A stretch of DNA of 64,000 nt from the NCBI GenBank assembly GCA_028377305.1, contig JAONJW010000002.1, positions 1-64,000 on the forward strand, in the 5' to 3' direction. A program made the position numbers and the translations under genes. Source of the stretch: Prolixibacteraceae bacterium. GTDB taxonomy: Bacteria > Bacteroidota > Bacteroidia > Bacteroidales > Prolixibacteraceae. A model generated the notes under the pieces. That model was not told where the DNA came from. It worked only from the letters and a program-made list of their open reading frames with translations, and made no database searches. Shown here piece by piece: positions 44,283-52,326 of this stretch. The first letter of the stretch is position 1; each line of letters starts with the position of its first letter.

Positions 44283-45113
44283 TTATAGTTTCAATATTTC
44301 TCCATCCGCAGGGGTTATGATCTCTAGCCCAGCTTCTGTAGCAACCTTTTGAAGGGATTCTCTTGTGACAGTACAGTGATCTAAAGATTCCATGTGCACA
44401 GCAATAACTTTCGCGTTAGGTGCTTTTTTAGCAATAGCGACGGTCTCTTCTTCATTCATTAGGATACGGTTTTCTCCCATAAATATTGCACCGCCTGAAT
44501 TGGTGATGATAATGTCAGGTTTATACGTCTCTATGATACGATTGATACCATCATCTAGTAGACAATCTCCAACAATATATATGGTTGGATAATTTTCGGC
44601 TTTTAAGATATAACCAGAAACCATTCCTAAGTACTGCAAAATTTGATCTGGTCCATGTTTCCCATCGGTGCGGATAATGGTTATGTCATCATATCTTGCC
44701 TCTGTTTCAATAAAATCGATATTTGTAAAAGGAGCTGCCTTCAATGATTCACGATCTGCTTGTTGAGCAAATAATGTGATGTTTTTAGGAAGCATTTCCA
44801 TAGCTTTCTGGTCAAGGTGATCAGGGTGAGCGTGGGTCAAAAGCACTGCATCCACACCATCAATTACCTCTTCAGCGTCAACAGGAAGGTTTATGGTAGG
44901 GTTTAAGTTCTTGTCTGGTTGCACAAATGACATAAAGCTATTTTTCTCTGAAAGCATTGGGTCTACCAATAGAGTTTTTCCAGCATAATTTAACTTTAGT
45001 GTTGCATTTCGAATTAATTGAATGTCTACTTTTTTCATCATAATATCTTCTTTTTCTGAACTACAGTTTGTAAATAAAAATATCGCACAGATTGCGATCC
45101 ATAATTTTCGCAT
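44283..45113 (-). CDS. Metallo-beta-lactamase-fold hydrolase lipoprotein (UlaG-like)
   Basis: 276 residues from ATG 45113 (the longer frame from 45137 places eight residues before the signal). SPII signal FLFTNC. The zinc motif LLTHAHPDHLDQKAM (HxHxDH), the second metal Asp in YIVGDCLLDDG, and a C-terminal His in VIAVHMESLDHCT fit the MBL superfamily, closest to the UlaG/YtnP-like group that hydrolyses cyclic or lactone substrates. The gene is divergent from nothing directly, following the AraC gene on the same strand by about 60 bases, so the AraC protein may control it. Substrate unknown. Confidence 0.85.
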   Translation of the reverse strand: MRKLWIAICAIFLFTNCSSEKEDIMMKKVDIQLIRNATLKLNYAGKTLLVDPMLSEKNSFMSFVQPDKNLNPTINLPVDAEEVIDGVDAVLLTHAHPDHLDQKAMEMLPKNITLFAQQADRESLKAAPFTNIDFIETEARYDDITIIRTDGKHGPDQILQYLGMVSGYILKAENYPTIYIVGDCLLDDGINRIIETYKPDIIITNSGGAIFMGENRILMNEEETVAIAKKAPNAKVIAVHMESLDHCTVTRESLQKVATEAGLEIITPADGEILKL

Positions 45114-45172
45114 AGTTGAATAAATTTTATACTGCAAAAATCAGAAAAGAGGACCAATGTTTTCCTACCCCA

Positions 45173-46069
45173 CTATGGGTTAAAACTACCATTTTGATAA
45201 CCCACTCGATAATCAGAAGGTTTGAGTCCTGTTTGCATCTTGAAGAAACGGGAGAGGTGATTGGATTCAGAAAAGTTAAATTCAAGAGATAGCTCATCTA
45301 TGCTTTTATTGGTATAGATGAGTTCCATCTTTATTTCATGAATCGTTCTAGCTTTAAGAAATTCCGAGGTCGTTTGATTAAACTGTTTCTTTACCGCCTT
45401 ATTCAGAGTAATTCGACTGATATTCATTAATGTAGTATAGTCTTCAATGCGTTGTTTGTCACGTATATGTTCTTCCACCAATCTTCTAAATTGAAAAGCC
45501 ATATTCTCATTCATATCAGAAATAGAAATATGATGCTTTTCGGAGTAAAGGCGATTTAATCTAGCTAAAATATAGTAAAGTATCGATCTTATAAGGTGTA
45601 CGGAGTCTGGCTTTGGCGCGACTAACTCGGTCTTTATCTCTTTTAGCTGATCTGTAAAGAGTGTTTTTAGGTTGTCGGGCAATTGTAAATAGAGAGGTAA
45701 CTTCGATTGGTAAAAATAGTGGAGACGATAGGTGAAATATAGATCAGAGAAGAAGTCATTTAGAAAGTCCTCTTGGAATACTAAGAACGTGGCATGAAAT
45801 TCCTCAGGATCAAGGATCCACTTGTAGTTCTGATGTTGCGAAATAAATAGCACCTGATTCTTCTTCAAAGATATAGATTGATCATTCAGGATCAGATCTC
45901 CTTTTCCTTGGTTAATGAATACTATTTGGAAAAAGTCTGCTCTAAAGGGTTCATTGTGTATCTCTGCTCTGTTTGTGATATCTTTCTCAATTACATTTAA
46001 GAAGAAATCTACCCCACACAGTGTCTTGTTAAATTTAATATGCTTCATTATCGATGGTTGTTTTTCCAA
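45173..46069 (-). CDS. AraC-family transcriptional regulator
   Basis: 298 residues: an N-terminal cupin-like sensor region (GKGDLILNDQSISLKKNQVLFISQ) and a C-terminal AraC HTH (~205-290) with both helix-turn-helix units, including SIDELSLEFNFSESNHLSRFFKMQTGLKPSDYR, the family consensus. An alternative ATG is at 46048 (residue 8). It lies upstream of the MBL-fold lipoprotein on the same strand and downstream of the histidine kinase gene, with 72 bases between the kinase stop and its own start. The signal is unknown. Confidence 0.9.
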   Translation of the reverse strand: MEKQPSIMKHIKFNKTLCGVDFFLNVIEKDITNRAEIHNEPFRADFFQIVFINQGKGDLILNDQSISLKKNQVLFISQHQNYKWILDPEEFHATFLVFQEDFLNDFFSDLYFTYRLHYFYQSKLPLYLQLPDNLKTLFTDQLKEIKTELVAPKPDSVHLIRSILYYILARLNRLYSEKHHISISDMNENMAFQFRRLVEEHIRDKQRIEDYTTLMNISRITLNKAVKKQFNQTTSEFLKARTIHEIKMELIYTNKSIDELSLEFNFSESNHLSRFFKMQTGLKPSDYRVGYQNGSFNP

Positions 46070-46141
46070 TACAATAATAACTTCTTTTATATAATATTTG
46101 CGAATATGCGATCGCTTTTGCCCTCAAAATATCGTGATGGA

Positions 46142-47500
46142 TCAAACGATAACTCTTGGAAGTTGTATAACAAATTCTGTAATGGAGTTGTTCGTGTTGA
46201 GTGTCAGGTTTCCTCCCATTTTAATGACCAGCTGTTTGCTGAGGCTAAGTCCTATACCGGAACCATTTTCTTTGGTGGTGTAGAAGGGAGTGAAGATCTG
46301 TTTCTGTGTCTGCTGATCCATTAACTGTCCGTTGTTAGAGATTGAAATCCTTGTTCTATTGTGATATTGTTGGCAAGCTATTATGATCTTAGGATGGGGT
46401 TGTTGATTAAAATCGAACGCTTCTAAGGCATTCTTAAATATGTTGAGGATCACCTGATTTAATAGTTTGGAATCCCCCAATATTATTAGATCTTCAGGTA
46501 TGTGTGACACGACATGCACTTTATCGGCACTTGGAAGCTCTCTATAAAGTAACAGCATCGTCTCGATTTGTTGTTTGACACAAAAGGTTGTCGGTTGAGG
46601 ATCTGGCAGAATGGTAAATTGACGGTAGTTGTTGACAAACTGCATTAGCCCTTGGGCCTGTTCTTCAATAATGGTAAGTGCTTTTACGGCATTATCTATT
46701 TGAGATTGTGTGATCTCATAGGGTGTGGTGTTATGGTTGTTGGCTTTAAAATAACCAAGTATGATATTTGAAAGAGAGACCATAGGGGTCATGGCGTTCA
46801 TTATCTCGTGTGATAGTGTTCTGGACAGTTTTATCCACGCTTCTGTCTCATTACGATTTAGCTCTAAAGTGATATCGTTTACTGCGACAATAGAGATTCT
46901 CTTTCCTTCAATAATCAGTTCTGAGGTATGGAATAGCAGTTGGCTATTGTCTCCTTCAAACAGATGTTTTTGTTGGTTGTTACTTCTATATTCTCCTTTT
47001 AAAAACGAAGGAATAGAGGTGTTGATTTTCTTTATCGATTGGATGTGATGCAGGTTCTCTATCCCAAGAAACTGTTTGGCTTTTGGATTGCAATCAATAA
47101 TGCGATCATCTTCCCCAAAAGAGAATAGCCCTGTGTTTGATTTATCTATAATGGCGCTATAATATAGCTCTTTATGGAGTATCTCTTGTTTGTTGTTTTT
47201 GTATAGAAGGATAATGTCATTTAGTTTCTTCGCAATATCTCTAGATAGGCGACTGCCCCTTGTGGTATCGATCTTCATGGTTGAGTCTTTATTGATGATA
47301 CCCAACAGGTAATAATCCATCTTCTGCAGCTCCTTATATACGCTTCTTAGGCTGACAAAGCCTATATAGCCACATAAGAGGGAAGAAAAGATCGTGAGCA
47401 TCCAATGGTGTGTCATGATTCCATATAAACAGCTCATAGCGGTCAGAACCATTCCTATCATCAGGACGGTCATGTAAACAAAAAGGTTCTTGATTATCAT
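46142..47500 (-). CDS. Sensor histidine kinase (NtrY-like)
   Basis: 452 residues. Two N-terminal membrane segments (about 8-28 and 32-52), a PAS-like region (~112-210, SAIIDKSNTGLFSFGEDDRIIDCNPKAKQFLG), then a HisKA domain with LSRTLSHEIMNAMTPM (His231) and an HATPase domain with NQVILNIFKNALEAF (N box) and GSGIGLSLSKQLVIKMGG (G2). Overlaps the response regulator stop by four bases, so the two are co-translated. It should phosphorylate the NtrC-type regulator that controls the efflux operon. Confidence 0.92.
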   Translation of the reverse strand: MIIKNLFVYMTVLMIGMVLTAMSCLYGIMTHHWMLTIFSSLLCGYIGFVSLRSVYKELQKMDYYLLGIINKDSTMKIDTTRGSRLSRDIAKKLNDIILLYKNNKQEILHKELYYSAIIDKSNTGLFSFGEDDRIIDCNPKAKQFLGIENLHHIQSIKKINTSIPSFLKGEYRSNNQQKHLFEGDNSQLLFHTSELIIEGKRISIVAVNDITLELNRNETEAWIKLSRTLSHEIMNAMTPMVSLSNIILGYFKANNHNTTPYEITQSQIDNAVKALTIIEEQAQGLMQFVNNYRQFTILPDPQPTTFCVKQQIETMLLLYRELPSADKVHVVSHIPEDLIILGDSKLLNQVILNIFKNALEAFDFNQQPHPKIIIACQQYHNRTRISISNNGQLMDQQTQKQIFTPFYTTKENGSGIGLSLSKQLVIKMGGNLTLNTNNSITEFVIQLPRVIV

Positions 47501-48858
47501 AGGTTGTGTCTCTTTAGTTTGTTGTACAAGGTTTGTCTTGTAATCCCTAATTTGGACGCAACTTTAGAGAGATTGCCTTCAGCTGCTTGAAGGTGTTGAG
47601 AGATAAGTTCTCTTTCCATTTCATGAAGGTCTAAATCTAATAGTTCCAATGATGTAGAAGGAGCAGTATTGGTTAGACTGAGGGAGTCGATACAAGCACT
47701 ATCAGTGAGGATGGTTGCTTTCTCCATACAATGTCTTAACTCTCGGATATTCCCAGGCCATGCATAGTCGAGCAACTCTTTTTGTACTTTTGTACTTAGA
47801 TGTAGCGACGGTTTGTTGTATTTCTTTCCATACTGTTTTAAAAAGTGGTTGGCAAGGAGAATAATGTCGTGTCCACGTCTTCGTAGTGGGGGCAGTTCAA
47901 TCTGAATGGTGTTGACACGATAAAATAGATCTTCACGAAACTGTCCCTTCTGAATCATCTCTGTGAGGTTCATATTGGTGGCACAGATAAGTCGTACATC
48001 AAAGCTCTCTGATCGATTACTACCTAGTTTGGTGATGGTTCTTGTTTGTAGTGCAGATAATAACTTCGATTGAAGATCCAATGTGATATTCCCCAATTCA
48101 TCTAAAAACAGTGTGCCTTTATGTGCTGCCTGAAACTTCCCTATTCGTGCTTCATTGGCTCCAGTAAAAGCTCCTTTGGTGTGACCAAACAGTTCGCTCT
48201 CGAAAAGGGTGGTGGCAATAGCCCCCATATCCACCGTGACCAGTAGCTCCTCTTTTCTTGTCGACATTTGATGAATGTATTGTGCAAACACCTCTTTCCC
48301 TGTCCCATTCTCTCCCGCAATAAACACATTGGCATTTGTGGCAGCGACCTTCGAAGCAATAGCCATCACTTCTTTGATCGCTGGCGAATTGCCAATGATT
48401 TCGATACTCGGCGTTTGTAGTAGATCTTGTAGTTTATCCGTCTTGTTTTTTAGTCGCTGATTTTCTTGATGGCTATGGCTCATCTTCAGTGCCGCATGAA
48501 TCGTAGAAATGATCTTTTGATTATTCCATGGTTTAAGAATAAAGTCGAAAGCTCCTTTTTTAACGGTTTTGACGGCCAAATCGATATCTCCAAATGCGGT
48601 AATCATAATCACACTTACGTGAGGGAAATTTTGTGTGATTTGGTTTAACCAGTAGATGCCTTCGTTGCCTGTATTGATCCCTGCATCAAAATTCATATCC
48701 AATAGAACGACATCAATCTGATGTGTCTGTATGTTTTGCATGATCAAATTCGGGTTCTTTAATGTCAGTACCTGATGAAACTCTCCACAAAGAAGTAGTT
48801 CAAGGGTCGTCAGAATACTTTGGTTGTCGTCAATAATAAGAATGTTTCCTTTTTTCAT
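47497..48858 (-). CDS. Sigma-54-dependent response regulator (NtrC-type)
   Basis: 453 residues with a receiver domain (LLDMNF, Asp54), an AAA+ sigma-54 activator domain with Walker A GENGTGKEVFA, the GAFTGA loop in ELFGHTKGAFTGANE, TLFLDELGNI Walker B, and a C-terminal Fis-type HTH (NLSKVASKLGITRQTLYNKLKRHNL). All activator motifs are intact. It is divergent from the efflux operon, whose upstream region has a clear -24/-12 promoter, so activation of that operon is the obvious role. Co-transcribed with the kinase downstream. Confidence 0.95.
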   Translation of the reverse strand: MKKGNILIIDDNQSILTTLELLLCGEFHQVLTLKNPNLIMQNIQTHQIDVVLLDMNFDAGINTGNEGIYWLNQITQNFPHVSVIMITAFGDIDLAVKTVKKGAFDFILKPWNNQKIISTIHAALKMSHSHQENQRLKNKTDKLQDLLQTPSIEIIGNSPAIKEVMAIASKVAATNANVFIAGENGTGKEVFAQYIHQMSTRKEELLVTVDMGAIATTLFESELFGHTKGAFTGANEARIGKFQAAHKGTLFLDELGNITLDLQSKLLSALQTRTITKLGSNRSESFDVRLICATNMNLTEMIQKGQFREDLFYRVNTIQIELPPLRRRGHDIILLANHFLKQYGKKYNKPSLHLSTKVQKELLDYAWPGNIRELRHCMEKATILTDSACIDSLSLTNTAPSTSLELLDLDLHEMERELISQHLQAAEGNLSKVASKLGITRQTLYNKLKRHNL

Positions 48859-48916
48859 ATCCGTTTTAATGCTTTGTATGCTAAAGTTATGAAACTGTAT
48901 AATGAATAGACATAAG

Positions 48917-48935
48917 GTGTATAATTTTTTTACAC
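48917..48935. promoter_or_regulatory. Possible enhancer for the NtrC-type regulator
   Basis: gtgta (48917-48921) and tacac (48931-48935) form a short dyad across an AT-rich spacer, about 90 bases upstream of the predicted start of the efflux operon. That is a usual distance for an NtrC-type upstream site. Half-sites are short, so this is tentative. Confidence 0.35.
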
Positions 48936-48988
48936 ATACAATGAGGTTGTTTTTTGTGTTGTGGTTGATAATTAGAAAGTTGTATGTT

Positions 48989-49005
48989 TTGGCACGCGGG
49001 TTGAA
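48989..49005 (+). promoter_or_regulatory. Sigma-54 (-24/-12) promoter of the efflux operon
   Basis: TTGGCACGCGGGTTGAA fits the consensus TGGCACG-N4-TTGCW with one mismatch at the last CW pair. It lies 29 bases before the ATG at 49034, and the divergent gene is a sigma-54 activator. Expected start about 49016. Confidence 0.85.
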
Positions 49006-49033
49006 TTAAAAAGGACAAACAACAAGCGTCATT

Positions 49034-50347
49034 ATGAAAAAGATCGTTATTATATGTTTATGCATTTTGCCTTCTCTTTTAATGGGAAAGGATAAGTGGG
49101 ATTTAAAGCAATGTATTGCTTACGGGTTAGAACACAATGCCAAAGTGCATGTGGCGGCATTAGATATCGAAAACAGAAAAAGTGATTTGACCATGAGTAG
49201 AGAGGCACTACTGCCAGATCTATATGGTTACACAGATGTTCGTTCTGATTATGGCCGTAGTATTGATGGGAAAACCAATCAATTTAGTAATACGCACAAC
49301 TATAGCAGTCGTGGAAATATCTCAACGAGTGTCGTTCTTTTCGAAGGATGGAGTCGACACCATGAGATCGCTTACCATCGCTACAATGTATTACAGGGAA
49401 ATGAGGAGAAAAGAGTGGCCGAAAGCCGTACGGTTTCATCCATTATCAAGTCATACTATCAAGTGCTCTTGGCTTCAGAAATGAAGATAATGGCACAGAA
49501 ACAGAAGAATATAGGCTATAAACTACATCGTGATATGCAACAGTATGTAAAGGTTGGAAGAGAGTCCAAGGTGAAAGAGCAAAAGTTATATGCACAATAT
49601 CTGTCGGATAAAAGTAAGTATGTCAAGGCCGCTTCTGATGAGCAGATGGCACGCCATCAACTGAGTCAAGTGTTGTCGTTAGATTCTCCTATTGAATTAG
49701 AACCCAACACTTCTCATCTCCTTCCTCTTTTTACCTTAGATAGCCTAGTTTCTCCATCCCTTAATTTAGCGGATTTAAGTAGCTGTTCTCATCAGATTGC
49801 CAAAGATGAGAAGTATCTAAAGATGGTTCGAGGCAAGCGTTTTCCGACCCTTACATTGGGAGTGTACTATGCTACCAACTATTACTACTCCAATAAGGAG
49901 GGGGTGGTGAATGATCCTTGGAGAGATCAATTAAACAACAACCAGAATCAGCAGATATACCTGAAACTATCGATACCTATTTATGATAGAGGTCGTCGCC
50001 GTCGAAATGTGAAAAAAGCACGTATTCAGCTATCAATGGATAAGGTGTTATATGACGAGAAAGAGCGAGTAGTTCGTCAAGTGATCGACGATACATGGGG
50101 GCTTTTGCATAGTGCAAAAGAGCGATATAACGTATCTAAAGCATTATATGATCACAGTATGTTAGAGTTGGAACGTGTACAGAAAGAATTAAAAGTAGGG
50201 TTGGTGAATCCGCAAGATGTGGCCCTTGTAAAACAGCAGTATTCCTCTAGTTGGTACGATATGTTACAAGCCAAATATGAAGTGGATATTCAGCGTCTAC
50301 TTTTGAAATATTATCAAATAGGAGATTGGAGTTTTATTAAAAAATAG
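49034..50347 (+). CDS. TolC-family outer membrane efflux protein
   Basis: 437 residues with a signal peptide (LCILPSLLMGKD). The repeated long helical OEP pattern is evident, with LKQCIAYGLEHNAKVHVAALDIENRKSDLTMSREALLPDLYGYTDVRSDYG at the start and a second OEP unit from QIYLKLSIPIYDRGRRRRNVKKARIQLSMDKV. Such proteins form the trimeric outer-membrane channel of tripartite pumps. First gene of the operon TolC, membrane fusion protein, ATPase and two permeases; its promoter is of the sigma-54 type. Confidence 0.92.
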   Translation: MKKIVIICLCILPSLLMGKDKWDLKQCIAYGLEHNAKVHVAALDIENRKSDLTMSREALLPDLYGYTDVRSDYGRSIDGKTNQFSNTHNYSSRGNISTSVVLFEGWSRHHEIAYHRYNVLQGNEEKRVAESRTVSSIIKSYYQVLLASEMKIMAQKQKNIGYKLHRDMQQYVKVGRESKVKEQKLYAQYLSDKSKYVKAASDEQMARHQLSQVLSLDSPIELEPNTSHLLPLFTLDSLVSPSLNLADLSSCSHQIAKDEKYLKMVRGKRFPTLTLGVYYATNYYYSNKEGVVNDPWRDQLNNNQNQQIYLKLSIPIYDRGRRRRNVKKARIQLSMDKVLYDEKERVVRQVIDDTWGLLHSAKERYNVSKALYDHSMLELERVQKELKVGLVNPQDVALVKQQYSSSWYDMLQAKYEVDIQRLLLKYYQIGDWSFIKK

Positions 50348-50352
50348 AGATC

Positions 50353-51606
50353 ATGGACCGTACTATTGAAAAGAAATGGAGATTTAAAATGCGCTATGTG
50401 CTCGTAGTCCTTGTTGGTCTACTGTGTGCTATTACTATATATCGTCTCTTTTGGCAAGAACAGTTGAGGGTGTATAAAGAGAGAAAGGATCGATTGATGA
50501 CTTCTCAAGTGAAACAAGGTTATTTCAATGATTATATCTCAATGAATGCCAAAGTTGTTCCCATTTCTACGATCCTCCTGGATGCTAGAATTGGAGGTCG
50601 AGTAGAGGCTAAATATGTGGAGGAGGGGACGATGGTAGAGAAAGGGGCGGTGATCCTGAAGATGAGTAACCCGGATCTACATCAAAGTATTTTGAATAGC
50701 GAAGCGCAGTTGGCCGAGAAAAGTAACTTTTTGCGTAATACAATGGTGACCATGGAGCAAGAGAAGTTGAATATCAAGAAAACGCTTCTTACTTTAGAGT
50801 TTGAAATTAAAAACAAACAACGCAAGTGGGAACAGAACCGATATCTATTTCAAGATAGTCTTATTCCTCGTGATCAATATCTTGAATCCAAAGAGGCTTA
50901 TGAGTATGCGGTTCGAAGTTATGATCTCTATATGGAACGCCAACGTCAGGATTCGATATATCGAACCAACCAGCTACAACAGATGACTAAAAGTTTGGAT
51001 AATATGAAAGAGAATCTGAAGTTGGTGCAACAACGTAAAGAAGCACTCGAAGTCAAAGCTCCTATTTATGGACAACTAACCACACTAGATGTGGAGGTAG
51101 GACAATCTGTTACGAAAGGTCGAACACTTGGACAAGTCGATATTCTCCGTGATTTTAAGTTGGAAACAGAGATCGACGAGCACTATATTGATAAAGTACA
51201 AGTCGGGCAGTTGGCCTCCCTGAAACGGGAAGATAAAACCTATACATTGAAGGTGCGAAAGGTCTACCCCGAGGTGAAAGAGGGGAAGTTTAAGACAGAG
51301 CTTGTGTTTACGCAGGAGCGACCACGGATGTTAAGAACAGGACAATCCTACTATATCGATCTTCGGTTGGGCGAGAATAAGAAATCCTTGCTCGTAGAGA
51401 GAGGGCCATTCTACTTAGATAGTGGAGGAAATTGGGTTTATGTGGTGTCGGAAGATGGAAAGTGTGCCATCAAGAGAGAGGTGAAGCTAGGGCGACAAAA
51501 CCCTGAGTATTATGAAGTGGTCAAAGGGCTAAAGGCAGGCGAAAGGATTATCATATCGCCTTATCAAAAGTATGGTAATAGTGAACTATTAAAACTAATC
51601 AATTAA
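50353..51606 (+). CDS. HlyD/MacA-family efflux periplasmic adaptor
   Basis: 417 residues, membrane-anchored at the N-terminus (YVLVVLVGLLCAITIYRLFW), then a lipoyl-like beta hairpin (VVPISTILLDARIGGRVEAKYVEEG), a long coiled-coil hairpin (~110-225, SEAQLAEKSNFL ... MTKSLDNMKENLKLVQQRKEALEVKA) and a beta-barrel (GQLTTLDVEVGQSVTKGRTLG). It bridges the TolC-type channel and the ABC permeases. The gap to the preceding gene is 5 bases. Confidence 0.93.
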   Translation: MDRTIEKKWRFKMRYVLVVLVGLLCAITIYRLFWQEQLRVYKERKDRLMTSQVKQGYFNDYISMNAKVVPISTILLDARIGGRVEAKYVEEGTMVEKGAVILKMSNPDLHQSILNSEAQLAEKSNFLRNTMVTMEQEKLNIKKTLLTLEFEIKNKQRKWEQNRYLFQDSLIPRDQYLESKEAYEYAVRSYDLYMERQRQDSIYRTNQLQQMTKSLDNMKENLKLVQQRKEALEVKAPIYGQLTTLDVEVGQSVTKGRTLGQVDILRDFKLETEIDEHYIDKVQVGQLASLKREDKTYTLKVRKVYPEVKEGKFKTELVFTQERPRMLRTGQSYYIDLRLGENKKSLLVERGPFYLDSGGNWVYVVSEDGKCAIKREVKLGRQNPEYYEVVKGLKAGERIIISPYQKYGNSELLKLIN

Positions 51607-51617
51607 AAGATATTCTT

Positions 51618-52298
51618 ATGATCAAAATGAATTCCATAGATAAAATATTTCGTACAGAAGAGATTGAAACGGTGGCACTAAATAGTATTGATTTCCACGT
51701 TGCCAAAGGAGAGTTTGTTGCCATTATGGGGCCTTCAGGTTGTGGTAAATCTACATTAATGAATATTCTAGGGCTATTGGATAATCCATGTGGAGGAAGC
51801 TACCAACTGAAGTCGCAGGAGGTTTCGAAACTAAAAGAACGAGAACGAACCAAACACCGTATTGGTAAAATCGGCTTTGTATTTCAGAATTTCAACTTAA
51901 TAGATGATCTTACGGTGGAAGAGAATGTGGATTTGCCATTAGAATATCTCTCTATTTCTAGATCTGAACGCAAACGTTTGGTTGCGGAAGTATTAACGCG
52001 CATGAATATTGCACATCGTGCCAAACATTTTCCCAAACAATTGTCAGGAGGACAGCAGCAGCGAGTGGCTATTGCCAGGGCAGTTGTTTCTTCACCGGAT
52101 CTTATTCTTGCCGATGAGCCTACAGGAAATCTCGATTCAAAGAATGGACAAGAGGTGATGTCTTTGTTAACGGAGTTACATAAAGAAGGTACCACTGTAG
52201 TGATGGTGACCCATAGTGACCGTGATGTGAGCTATGCGGATAGGGTTGTGCATATCTTGGATGGAAAGGTCGTGGTCGAAAAATTTAAAGAAGTCTAA
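51618..52298 (+). CDS. ABC transporter ATP-binding protein (MacB/LolD type)
   Basis: 226 residues: Walker A GPSGCGKSTLMN, Q-loop FVFQNFNLIDDLTVEEN, signature LSGGQQQRVAIARA, Walker B LILADEPTGNLDS. The length and NLIDDLTVEENVDLPL motif are those of the MacB/LolD family, which pair with FtsX-type permeases. It powers the two following permeases and does not itself contain a membrane domain. Confidence 0.95.
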   Translation: MIKMNSIDKIFRTEEIETVALNSIDFHVAKGEFVAIMGPSGCGKSTLMNILGLLDNPCGGSYQLKSQEVSKLKERERTKHRIGKIGFVFQNFNLIDDLTVEENVDLPLEYLSISRSERKRLVAEVLTRMNIAHRAKHFPKQLSGGQQQRVAIARAVVSSPDLILADEPTGNLDSKNGQEVMSLLTELHKEGTTVVMVTHSDRDVSYADRVVHILDGKVVVEKFKEV

Positions 52299-52326
52299 TA
52301 TTCCACCCATAGATAATTCCTCCGTG

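Noticed and set aside
52234-52326. Earlier start for ABC permease 1
   Set aside because: The extension overlaps the ATPase gene in another frame and lacks counterparts in the paralogous permease.
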